Position numbers and translations under genes: made by a program. Positions 1 through 6,196 of a stretch of 14,997 bases of DNA are shown here, piece by piece; position 1 is the stretch's first letter; every line of letters begins with the position of its first letter. Source of the DNA: Clostridia bacterium (GTDB lineage: Bacteria; Bacillota_A; Clostridia; Christensenellales; Aristaeellaceae); NCBI GenBank assembly GCA_017518705.1, contig JAFWUC010000002.1, positions 1-14,997 on the forward strand, read 5' to 3'. The notes under the pieces are model-generated. The model did no database searches. It saw only the letters and a program-made list of their open reading frames with translations, and was not told the DNA's origin.

Positions 1-54
1 CGCTCCCCGCTCCTGAGACCCTTTCGGGCGCTCGCTCAGCGGGACAGCTTGCAT

Positions 55-84
55 ATATTACTACTCCCCCTATAGCTTTGTCAA
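55..84 (-). promoter_or_regulatory. Strong sigma-A-like promoter firing leftwards out of the window
   Basis: On the minus strand there is TTGACA (79-84), an 18-base spacer and TAATAT (55-60). The -35 is perfect and the -10 matches four of six bases. It is divergent from pepV and drives something left of the window. The leader that follows (1-50) is GC-rich and can fold. A perfect TTGACA box plus a GC-rich leader is reminiscent of stable-RNA operon promoters, but the transcribed gene is not visible, so the target is unknown. Confidence 0.5.
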
Positions 85-223
85 CCCTTTTTTTCACGTT
101 TTACTCACAGTTAACATTGGACCCCCTTTTTCGCCTTTTTCAAGCCCTGATCACGGTCTCGCAGGGTACGGCATGCTCATCCCGCGGAGCGCCTCTGCGG
201 GCCGCCCCGCGCCCCCTCCCGGA

Positions 224-252
224 TTGACTTTTTTACCCGCCGAGAGTACAAT
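224..252 (+). promoter_or_regulatory. Sigma-A promoter of the pepV dipeptidase gene
   Basis: TTGACT (224-229), exactly 17 bases, then TACAAT (247-252). Each box differs from consensus by one base. Transcription would start near 259, giving a leader of under 20 bases that holds the ribosome site AAAGGAGGA (261-269) eight bases before the ATG at 277. No operator-like palindrome was seen here. Confidence 0.75.
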
Positions 253-276
253 ATCCCGCAAAAGGAGGATATAAAA

Positions 277-1662
277 ATGGATACGCAGCGTGTTTTTGAG
301 ATACTTGATTCATACCGTCCCGCCATCACCTCCACCCTGCAGAGATGGGTGCAGACCAGGAGCGTGGGCACTAAAAGCGACGTGCCCGGCGCGCCCTTCG
401 GTCCGGACGTAAGGAAGATGCTGGACGTGGCGCTTAAGGACGCGAAGGACCTGGGCTTCGAGGTAAAGGACGTGGACGGGTACGCCATGCGCGCGGCGGC
501 GGGCAGCGGCGACAGGACCATGGGCATACTCTGCCACCTGGACGTGGTGCCCGAGGGCGACGGCTGGACCTATCCTCCCTACGGCGGCACCCTGGTGGGC
601 AGCCGCCTGTACGGGCGCGGCAGCGTGGACGACAAGGGCAGCGCCGTGGCGTGCCTGTACGCGGTAAAGGCCATAATGGACGCGGGCATACCCTTCAAGC
701 ACGGCGTGCACCTGATCTTCGGCTGCGACGAGGAGACGGGCATGAGCGACCTCAGGTACTACGCCGCCCACGAGCAGATGCCCGACTACGGCTTCTCCCC
801 CGACGCGGAGTTCCCCGTGATCAACCTTGAAAAGGGCCACGTGAACTTCCGCCTGCTGGCGGCGGGAGACGGCAAAGAGCTGGTCAGCATTTACGCGGGC
901 GACCGCCCCAACATGGTGCCCGGCATCGCCGAAGCGGTATTAAAAGTGGAAGACAAGGCCGCTTTCGCCGAAAACGTGGATAAGATCCGCACCGAGACCG
1001 GCTACGATATAAAACTGGAAGACGCGGGCGAGAACGTCAAGCTCTCCGTGATCGGCCAGGGCGCCCACGCCAGCATGCCGCATCTGGGCAAAAACGCCGC
1101 GGGCATGCTGATGCAGGTGTTCAAGTTCCTGGGCATAGGCGGTGAGCTCAGACCCGCCGTCGCCGCCCTCGCGGACAAGCTGGGGCTGGAAGGCTACGCC
1201 GAGAGCCTGGGCGCGGCGTGCGAGGACGAACTGAGCGGAAAGCTCACCTGCAACTTCGGCTGCCTGAGATACGAAAACGGCGTGCTCTCCGCCACCCTCG
1301 ACATGCGCGTGCCCGAGACCGCGGACGTGGACAGGATCTGCGCCGCCTGCGTAAGGGCCTTCGAGCACAGCGGCGTGGCCGTGAACATGCTCCACCACTC
1401 CCCCGCCTACCACGTGGACGCCGAAAGCCGCGAGGTGCAGGGCCTGCTTGCCGCCTACTCCGAGGTCACCGGACAGAAGGGCTACGCCTTCGCCATCGGC
1501 GGCGGCACCTATTCCCGCATGATGCCCGGCTGCGTCGCGTTCGGCCCCTGCTTCCCCGGGGAGGAGGACCTGTGCCACGTGCCCGACGAGTTCATTGACA
1601 TGGACAAGCTCATGACCGCCGCGAAGATATACTGCCTGGCGATACTTAAGTTAGCGTGCTGA
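277..1662 (+). CDS. pepV: M20 family dipeptidase, PepV type
   Basis: A cytosolic di-zinc metallopeptidase predicted to cleave dipeptides taken up or released during protein turnover. The 461-residue length is normal for PepV. Visible family motifs are the first zinc-binding HLD (H87, D89), GRGSVDDKG with bridging Asp near 118-119, the catalytic-base region DEETG (151-155), zinc-ligand D176 in SPDAEFP, and the C-terminal ligand H434 in CHVPDEF. The dimerisation/lid insert lies between about 190 and 380. There is no signal peptide. The start at 277 is supported by a strong AAAGGAGGA and by the promoter at 224-252. It is a single gene with its own promoter, followed six bases after the stop codon (hairpin from 1668) by a repeat-derived hairpin and then a 652-base repeat-filled gap. 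The family assignment is firm. The exact substrate is inferred from PepV relatives. Confidence 0.93.
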   Translation: MDTQRVFEILDSYRPAITSTLQRWVQTRSVGTKSDVPGAPFGPDVRKMLDVALKDAKDLGFEVKDVDGYAMRAAAGSGDRTMGILCHLDVVPEGDGWTYPPYGGTLVGSRLYGRGSVDDKGSAVACLYAVKAIMDAGIPFKHGVHLIFGCDEETGMSDLRYYAAHEQMPDYGFSPDAEFPVINLEKGHVNFRLLAAGDGKELVSIYAGDRPNMVPGIAEAVLKVEDKAAFAENVDKIRTETGYDIKLEDAGENVKLSVIGQGAHASMPHLGKNAAGMLMQVFKFLGIGGELRPAVAALADKLGLEGYAESLGAACEDELSGKLTCNFGCLRYENGVLSATLDMRVPETADVDRICAACVRAFEHSGVAVNMLHHSPAYHVDAESREVQGLLAAYSEVTGQKGYAFAIGGGTYSRMMPGCVAFGPCFPGEEDLCHVPDEFIDMDKLMTAAKIYCLAILKLAC

Positions 1663-1667
1663 CGCTT

Positions 1668-1700
1668 TGATCGAAATGCCTCTGCGATGCATTTCGATCA
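1668..1700 (+). repeat. Stop-proximal hairpin repeat after pepV
   Basis: A perfect 12-bp stem, TGATCGAAATGC (1668-1679) pairing with GCATTTCGATCA (1689-1700), around a 9-base loop. It starts six bases after the stop codon (five intervening bases). The same element follows mnmE (10730-10762) and, diverged, dnaN (13394-13426), always in the orientation of the gene it follows. There is no U-run directly after it, so it is not a canonical intrinsic terminator. An mRNA 3'-end stabiliser is one possibility. Confidence 0.75.
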
Positions 1701-1842
1701 GAAGGGAACGGTTTTTCCTGCGGGGCTTGTACAGCCTGTTGTGGAGGCGTCATTGCGAGTGTCACGACAGTGACACGCGGCAATCCGTAACCCCTACGCC
1801 CCGCAGGAAAAAGGATTCGTGATTTCCTGAAACCCTGCGGGG

Positions 1843-1901
1843 TTTCCGACCCATGTGGCGCTCGCGGCTCTAACAGCCCACTGGGCTGTTATTCACTACC
1901 G
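1843..1901 (+). repeat. 59-bp repeat block, identical to 10598-10656
   Basis: These 59 bases match the reverse complement of 10598-10656 without a mismatch. Inside is the palindrome TAACAGCCC-act-GGGCTGTTA (1871-1891). Immediately beyond the block the two copies diverge into different, still self-complementary, sequences. That makes the block a true module boundary rather than a chance match. Confidence 0.85.
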
Positions 1902-2033
1902 CTCGCGGGCGGAAATCCCGCAAGGAAATGATTTTTCCTCCCGCAGAGTAAACTCTGCTTCGGAAAAATCATTCCTCGGGGCAGCCCAGCCGCCCCTGCG
2001 GATAAGAGCAGTACGTGTAAAACAGTCCTTTAC

Positions 2034-2131
2034 GCGTCATTGCGAGACCCACGCAGTGGGTCGTGGCAATCCGTAATCCCATCATAAAAAAGACGGATCG
2101 CCACGCTCCCTACGGTCGCTCGCGATGACGC
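2034..2131 (+). repeat. Two-armed palindromic element, plus-oriented copy
   Basis: The first arm is GCGTCATTGCGAG (2034-2046), hairpin ACCCAC-gca-GTGGGT (2047-2061), then GTGGCAATCCGT (2063-2074). The second arm is ACGGATCGCCACG (2093-2105), a 13-base insert, then CTCGCGATGACGC (2119-2131). The arms are inverted relative to each other. ATTGC pairs with GCAAT in arm one and ATCGC with GCGAT in arm two. This is the only complete copy on the plus strand, and it is oriented with the plus-strand genes. Confidence 0.85.
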
Positions 2132-2314
2132 ACTAACCATTGACCGCCGACCATCGACGCGGCAAAAAGCCGCGTTAAGCATGCCTGACAGTCCGTTTGC
2201 GCAAGCGGAGCAGCTTTGTCAAGCGTCAGCGTAGACGACTAATGACCAATGACCAATGACGGCGGCTTTGCCGCATCTAAAAGCTAACAGCTAATTTTCC
2301 GAAAGGAGCACACC

Positions 2315-3541
2315 ATGAGCGAATTCATCCGCGCAACTTCTGCTCAGATAAAGGAAAAGACCGCCCTCGCGCTGGACAGGATCACCTCCGTGCACCTGCG
2401 CCCCATAGGCAACAGCCCCGGCAACGTGTTTCTGATCTCCACCGCCTACCCCGGGGTGTGGATGGAGCACGCCTTCGACGCGCTGTGCTGGGCGCAGATA
2501 CAGGGCACCGAGGAAGCCAAAAAGGTGGCCGAAGCCCAGATGCTGCTGTTCATAATCAACCGCCAGGAGGACGGGCACCTGCCCTACAAGGTCATAGACC
2601 TGTCCATCGCGGGTCCCCAGTGGCAGAAGGACACCCCCAACGGCTACGGGCAGATACAGGAGTGCGTGTCCTTCGGGCGCCTGTGCTACGAGACCTGGCA
2701 GCTCACGGGCAACAAGGAGTTCCTTAAGGAAGCCTACGCCGCCCTGAAGGGCTGGGACGAGTGGCTGGTAAACAACCGCATGACGCTTAAGCGCGGGCTC
2801 ATAGAGACCTTCTGCGTGTACGACACGGGCCACGACAACTCCGCCCGCTTTGCCGACATCCCCAACGGCTGCCCCGACCGCCAGGGAAAGACCTGGGCGG
2901 CGGACCGGCCCGCCCTGCCCATCGTGTCCCCGGACATGAACGCCGTGTTCTTCGGGGACCGCATGGCGCTGAGCGACATGGCGGGGGCGCTGGGGCTGGA
3001 AGCGGAAAAACAGGCGTGGATAAAAAAGGCCGCCGAGGTGTGCGACGCCATGTTCTGCCAGCTTTACGACAAGGACGACGACTTTTTCTACGACATCGAC
3101 CGCGCGGGGCAGATGCGCAGGATCAAGACCATCGCCATCTCAAACGTGTTCACCGAAAAGCTGCTCACCCAGGAAGAGTTCGACCGCATCTACGAACGCC
3201 ACATGCTGTCTCCCGACGAGTTCGGCACGCCCTATCCTTTCCCCGCGGTGGCGCTAAATGACTCCAAAAACAGGGAGCACGCCCCCAAGAACTGCTGGGG
3301 CTACTATTCCCAGGCATTGACCGCCCTGCGCGCCCAGCGCTGGATGGACTTTTACGGGCGCGGCAGCGACTACGACCGCCTGCTGGACAGGTGGATGCAC
3401 GTGATCGCGGCGCAGGAGGGCCCCGCCCTGTTCACCCAGGAGCTCGACCCCGTGACGGGCGTGCCCACGGACTGCTCCCGCTGGTACTCCAGCGCCATGC
3501 TGACGTATCTGTATGCAGTCAAACGCCTGAAGGCGGAATAG
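2315..3541 (+). CDS. Six-hairpin glycosidase, GH63/MGH1-like (amylo-alpha-1,6-glucosidase-like fold)
   Basis: A 408-residue protein without signal peptide, so cytoplasmic. Its regularly spaced aromatic/helical segments (for example VWMEHAFDALCWAQ at 48-61, SPDMNAVFFGDRMALSDM at 205-222, NCWGYYSQALTALRAQRWM at 326-344, CSRWYSSAMLTYLYAVKRL at 387-405) are typical of (alpha/alpha)6-barrel glycosidases close to the GH63/mannosylglycerate-hydrolase-like group. The stretch around 168-179 (VYDTGHDNSARF) resembles the region carrying the acidic catalytic residue in that group. I infer that D170 or D174 is catalytic. It probably trims a small alpha-linked oligosaccharide or glycoside inside the cell. 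The substrate cannot be read from the sequence. The start at 2315 has GAAAGGAG (2301-2308), and AGCTAA-type repeats end only a few bases upstream. An intrinsic terminator follows at 3558. Confidence 0.75.
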   Translation: MSEFIRATSAQIKEKTALALDRITSVHLRPIGNSPGNVFLISTAYPGVWMEHAFDALCWAQIQGTEEAKKVAEAQMLLFIINRQEDGHLPYKVIDLSIAGPQWQKDTPNGYGQIQECVSFGRLCYETWQLTGNKEFLKEAYAALKGWDEWLVNNRMTLKRGLIETFCVYDTGHDNSARFADIPNGCPDRQGKTWAADRPALPIVSPDMNAVFFGDRMALSDMAGALGLEAEKQAWIKKAAEVCDAMFCQLYDKDDDFFYDIDRAGQMRRIKTIAISNVFTEKLLTQEEFDRIYERHMLSPDEFGTPYPFPAVALNDSKNREHAPKNCWGYYSQALTALRAQRWMDFYGRGSDYDRLLDRWMHVIAAQEGPALFTQELDPVTGVPTDCSRWYSSAMLTYLYAVKRLKAE

Positions 3542-3557
3542 ACCGGCATATAAAACG

Positions 3558-3588
3558 CGCCTCCGCGTCATGCGGAGGCGTTTTTATT
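3558..3588 (+). terminator. Intrinsic terminator of the glycosidase gene
   Basis: Stem CGCCTCCGC (3558-3566) and GCGGAGGCG (3572-3580) with a five-base loop, followed by TTTTTATTT. The stem is identical to that of the terminator at 5491-5512, on the other side of the AT-rich gene. Confidence 0.9.
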
Positions 3589-3618
3589 TAAAGAGTGTAT
3601 CACAACCCTCATTGCAGT

Positions 3619-3631
3619 TACCTTAAAGGTA
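3619..3631. promoter_or_regulatory. Possible operator: 13-bp palindrome touching the -35 box
   Basis: TACCTT-a-AAGGTA is a perfect inverted repeat ending one base before the -35 hexamer at 3632. The position suits a transcription-factor site. It is short, so chance cannot be excluded. Confidence 0.3.
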
Positions 3632-3661
3632 TTGATAAAAACAGTAGAAATAATATATAAT
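3632..3661 (+). promoter_or_regulatory. Sigma-A promoter of the AT-rich secreted protein gene
   Basis: TTGATA (3632-3637), an 18-base spacer, then a perfect TATAAT (3656-3661). Transcription would start near 3668, leaving an untranslated leader of about 80 bases before the ATG at 3748. The surrounding 160 bases are AT-rich like the gene itself, so promoter and gene probably arrived together. Confidence 0.65.
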
Positions 3662-3747
3662 GCAAATTGACGAGATTCGTGCCAATGTTTACCTGCAGTA
3701 TCTGGTTTTTGAAATCAATAGAGTATCAGTAGGGGGATAAAAAGCGT

Positions 3748-5433
3748 ATGAAAAAACTGCTCAGCTGGATCATTATACTGCTTGTTCTTGTGAATAATAT
3801 CCCTGCATTTTCGGAAGAAGGGTTCATCAATTACTATATACCTGACATAGGCATGAGTGTGACTCTTCCTAACCATATGATAGTCGTTACCAGAGATATG
3901 AGTTTTGATGATTCTGGTTTAGACAAATACGGAACTTCCCAAGAAGAATTTGAAGAATTAATCAATGGAATGGCTCAGATTGACATGTATTTTAGGGCAC
4001 TTGGGGATTGTTTTGAGTTTGCTATATCATATTCAGAAGACAAAGGAATTAAGGAAATATGCGATAGTCTGACTGAAGATAATCTTTCTTCCATTCTTTC
4101 TATTTTCAGTAAAGCTTTGGATAAATCATCTAGTGGTGGAGCTGCGTTTGCAGGTGGAGAAATATATCACCAAAAGCAAGTTGATTTTCTACATGTATCA
4201 TCGATTTCTGAATTTGATGGAGAGACTGTATACATAGAGAATTTCATGACGAAACACAATGGAAATAAACTCCTCATAACATTCAATATATACCATTCTT
4301 TACTTGAAACATCTATTTCAGAAGTGATTGAACCTATAATGGATAATGTCTTATTAGATATCAAAACTGAAGAAATACAATACTTCATTCCTGAATTAGA
4401 TATCAGTGTAAATATTCCTGATCGATTCATAGTATGCACTAGGGCACTTGATGCAGATGAAACAAGCTTATTAAAACGCGGACACAATAAAGACAGCATC
4501 ATGTCTTTCATGAAAGAAAACAACGTATATTTATATGCCGTTGATAAGAAAACAGATATTGGTCTTCGGATTGGTATTTCTAATAATGAATTATATATCA
4601 ATATGCTTAAAAATCCATCTTTTGAGAATCTTTCATTTCTAATCAATGGACTAGAAAACTCTATAAAGTACAAAGGACTCACATGCATCAATCCGTATGT
4701 ATTCTGGAAGGGTGAAAAAGCTTTTTATCACTATACGATGTGTTTGCCTGAAGGAGATTCGAACAAATACTCAGATGTTTTTATCACAGCATACGGTGAC
4801 CATATTTTACAAGTTAATTTGTATTCTAATGTAATAGAGTTTGATAATACTTGGAGCAAATATCTTGAAACGATAATTGACAGTATGGTATTTGGTGATC
4901 CTTCAGCGATTGAGCATAAAGCTGATAAAGAATCAGATAAACAAGAATCTATCGAATACATAGACAAGGAATATGGAATCAGGTTTACCGTCCCAGGCAA
5001 CTGGAAACAAGAGCCAATGATCGGTGAATATACTACTTTAAAGGCAAAGTTTAAAAATGTCTCAAAAGATGGGTTATTAATCATTTATTCAGCTGTCGAC
5101 TTGTGGGATAGCTTCAATGCTTTTGAAAAAGTGATTTATCCAAGAAATATTATAGACAATACCCTCTTTTCCAAATCTGACATTGCGGAAATGTGTTCAG
5201 CCAGAGAATCTGATGTAAGCACAGTCATATATAACGGCAAAGTATTCTATAAAGTTAAGGTAAAAACGTCTCCACAGCCATATAATGGTATATATATGTA
5301 TCTGGATATGATATACGACGTCTATATTCAGAATGGTATTATTTATATGCTTCAATTTAGTTCAACAGAAAATAATGAATATTATTCAGATTTCGAGGAG
5401 TTGCTGTCTAGTATAGAGTTTTACAAAGACTAA
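3748..5433 (+). CDS. Secreted protein of unknown function with three related tandem domains; AT-rich, likely acquired
   Basis: I do not recognise a named family. The 561-residue protein has a Sec signal peptide (KK at 2-3, hydrophobic core 7-15, predicted cleavage after AFS at 20-22). No lipobox Cys is present, so it is probably exported. Three domains of 160-180 residues follow. Domain 1 (28-205) opens YYIPDIGMSVTLP and domain 2 (211-384) opens YFIPELDISVNIP; both continue into an IVxxTR or IVxTR motif. Domain 3 (403-561) opens YIDKEYGIRFTVPGNW. Each ends in a helix of the type IMDNVLLD, IIDSMVFG or LLSSIEFYKD. The 'YGIRFTVPGNW' signature resembles PsbP/DUF1795-like folds; that is inference. 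Base use is unlike its neighbours: 19 G+C in bases 4081-4140 against 44 in 541-600, with many AAT, ATA and TTA codons. The ribosome site is AGGGGGA (3731-3737), about ten bases before the ATG. The gene is flanked by matching terminator hairpins. Confidence 0.8.
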   Translation: MKKLLSWIIILLVLVNNIPAFSEEGFINYYIPDIGMSVTLPNHMIVVTRDMSFDDSGLDKYGTSQEEFEELINGMAQIDMYFRALGDCFEFAISYSEDKGIKEICDSLTEDNLSSILSIFSKALDKSSSGGAAFAGGEIYHQKQVDFLHVSSISEFDGETVYIENFMTKHNGNKLLITFNIYHSLLETSISEVIEPIMDNVLLDIKTEEIQYFIPELDISVNIPDRFIVCTRALDADETSLLKRGHNKDSIMSFMKENNVYLYAVDKKTDIGLRIGISNNELYINMLKNPSFENLSFLINGLENSIKYKGLTCINPYVFWKGEKAFYHYTMCLPEGDSNKYSDVFITAYGDHILQVNLYSNVIEFDNTWSKYLETIIDSMVFGDPSAIEHKADKESDKQESIEYIDKEYGIRFTVPGNWKQEPMIGEYTTLKAKFKNVSKDGLLIIYSAVDLWDSFNAFEKVIYPRNIIDNTLFSKSDIAEMCSARESDVSTVIYNGKVFYKVKVKTSPQPYNGIYMYLDMIYDVYIQNGIIYMLQFSSTENNEYYSDFEELLSSIEFYKD

Positions 5434-5490
5434 TCAAAGAAGAATAAAAACTATTCATAGACAAATATTGGGAAAGACACCCAGAAAAAG

Positions 5491-5512
5491 CGCCTCCGCG
5501 TCTGCGGAGGCG
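5491..5512. terminator. Bidirectional terminator between the converging gene sets
   Basis: CGCCTCCGC (5491-5499), loop gtct, GCGGAGGCG (5504-5512). TTTT follows on the plus strand, and CTTTTT follows on the minus strand (AAAAAG at 5485-5490). It ends the AT-rich gene from the left and the minus-strand membrane-protein operon from the right. The stem duplicates that at 3558-3580. Confidence 0.8.
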
Positions 5513-5527
5513 TTTTCGCGTTCTGCC

Positions 5528-6196
5528 TTATTTCCCCTGCCTGCCGATGCGCCGGGCGCGGGCGAGCAGCAGCGCGCCCAGTATCACCGCGATCATGAAC
5601 CCGACCAGCCCCGACACGCCCGCCACGACTTGGGCGAACCGTTCCGCGCCGCCGCCGAAAGTGCCCAGCATGGCGCGCTCCAGCGCCAGCACCGAGCCCA
5701 CCGCCGCGGCAAGGGACACGCTTTTCAGCATCACCAGCGTGCCGTCGCCGCTTTTGCGCGCCTTTGCCGCGCTGGTCACGGCTGTTGCGACCAGGGCGAA
5801 GGTGAACGCCGCAATGCCTATCGTGACGTACATGTGGTACCTGACGAGCACGGCGTCGCGTATGGTCAGCATCACGGTCAGCGACAGTATCACCGCCAGT
5901 GCCAGCAGCCCCGCGCCCGTGACCAGCAGTGTCCTCTTTTCCCGCGCGGGGGACATTCCGCGCCGCTCGGAATCCACTATGTTCAGCTTTATCAGCCCCA
6001 GCGCCGCGTGATACGTGCACATCACGCCGTTCCACGCGGACAGGTAGGCTATCGAAATAACAGCGTTGAACAGCGCGAAAATCAGGTTTACGCCCATGTT
6101 GACCGCCGCAACTGCCACCAGCCTGAAACGGCGGTCCTTCGCAAGCCTGTTAAACGCGCGCGTCCTCCTTACGCGCTCTGCGAGCCCGCGCTTCAT
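5528..6196 (-). CDS. Small polytopic membrane protein, unknown function
   Basis: A 222-residue integral membrane protein that I do not recognise. It has a basic N-terminus (KRGLAERVRRTR), hydrophobic segments at about 27-52, 90-112, 122-143, 157-173 and 188-212, and a basic C-terminal tail (RARRIGRQ). No catalytic or transport motif was seen. Its ATG overlaps the stop of the upstream acyltransferase-like gene by four bases (ATGA, 6193-6196), so the two are translationally coupled and probably work together, for example modifying or displaying a lipid or small-molecule product. It is last in its operon and ends just before the bidirectional terminator at 5491-5512. Confidence 0.75.
   Translation of the reverse strand: MKRGLAERVRRTRAFNRLAKDRRFRLVAVAAVNMGVNLIFALFNAVISIAYLSAWNGVMCTYHAALGLIKLNIVDSERRGMSPAREKRTLLVTGAGLLALAVILSLTVMLTIRDAVLVRYHMYVTIGIAAFTFALVATAVTSAAKARKSGDGTLVMLKSVSLAAAVGSVLALERAMLGTFGGGAERFAQVVAGVSGLVGFMIAVILGALLLARARRIGRQGK

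Larger units (their letters stand above)
1663..2314 (+). repeat. Composite modular repeat filling the pepV-glycosidase gap
   Basis: No gene is supported here. Open frames in this stretch are repeat-born. In plus-strand order the gap holds: a stop-proximal hairpin (1668-1700); a TTTTTCCTGCGGGGC box with a CTGTT end (about 1711-1742) shared with the dnaN-cvpA gap; a single palindromic arm (1747-1788) with hairpin TGTCAC-gaca-GTGACA; a 59-base block (1843-1901) identical to one downstream of mnmE; a long variable hairpin (1928-1972); the two-armed element (2034-2131); a 65-base box with GCGGCaaaaaGCCGC (2156-2220); TGACCAA 7-mers (2237-2260); the hairpin GCGGC-ttt-GCCGC (2262-2274); and AGCTAAC-type 7-mers (2277-2294). 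The glycosidase ribosome site follows directly. All modules point the same way as the flanking plus-strand genes. Confidence 0.85.

Noticed and set aside
1668..1700. Intrinsic terminator after pepV
   Set aside because: The stem is good, but no T-run follows directly. The same hairpin recurs as a repeat after mnmE and dnaN, so it is listed as a repeat rather than a terminator.
1855..2076. Open reading frame in the pepV-glycosidase gap
   Set aside because: It lies wholly within repeat modules, including the 59-bp block and palindromic arms, has no ribosome site and gives a low-complexity product.
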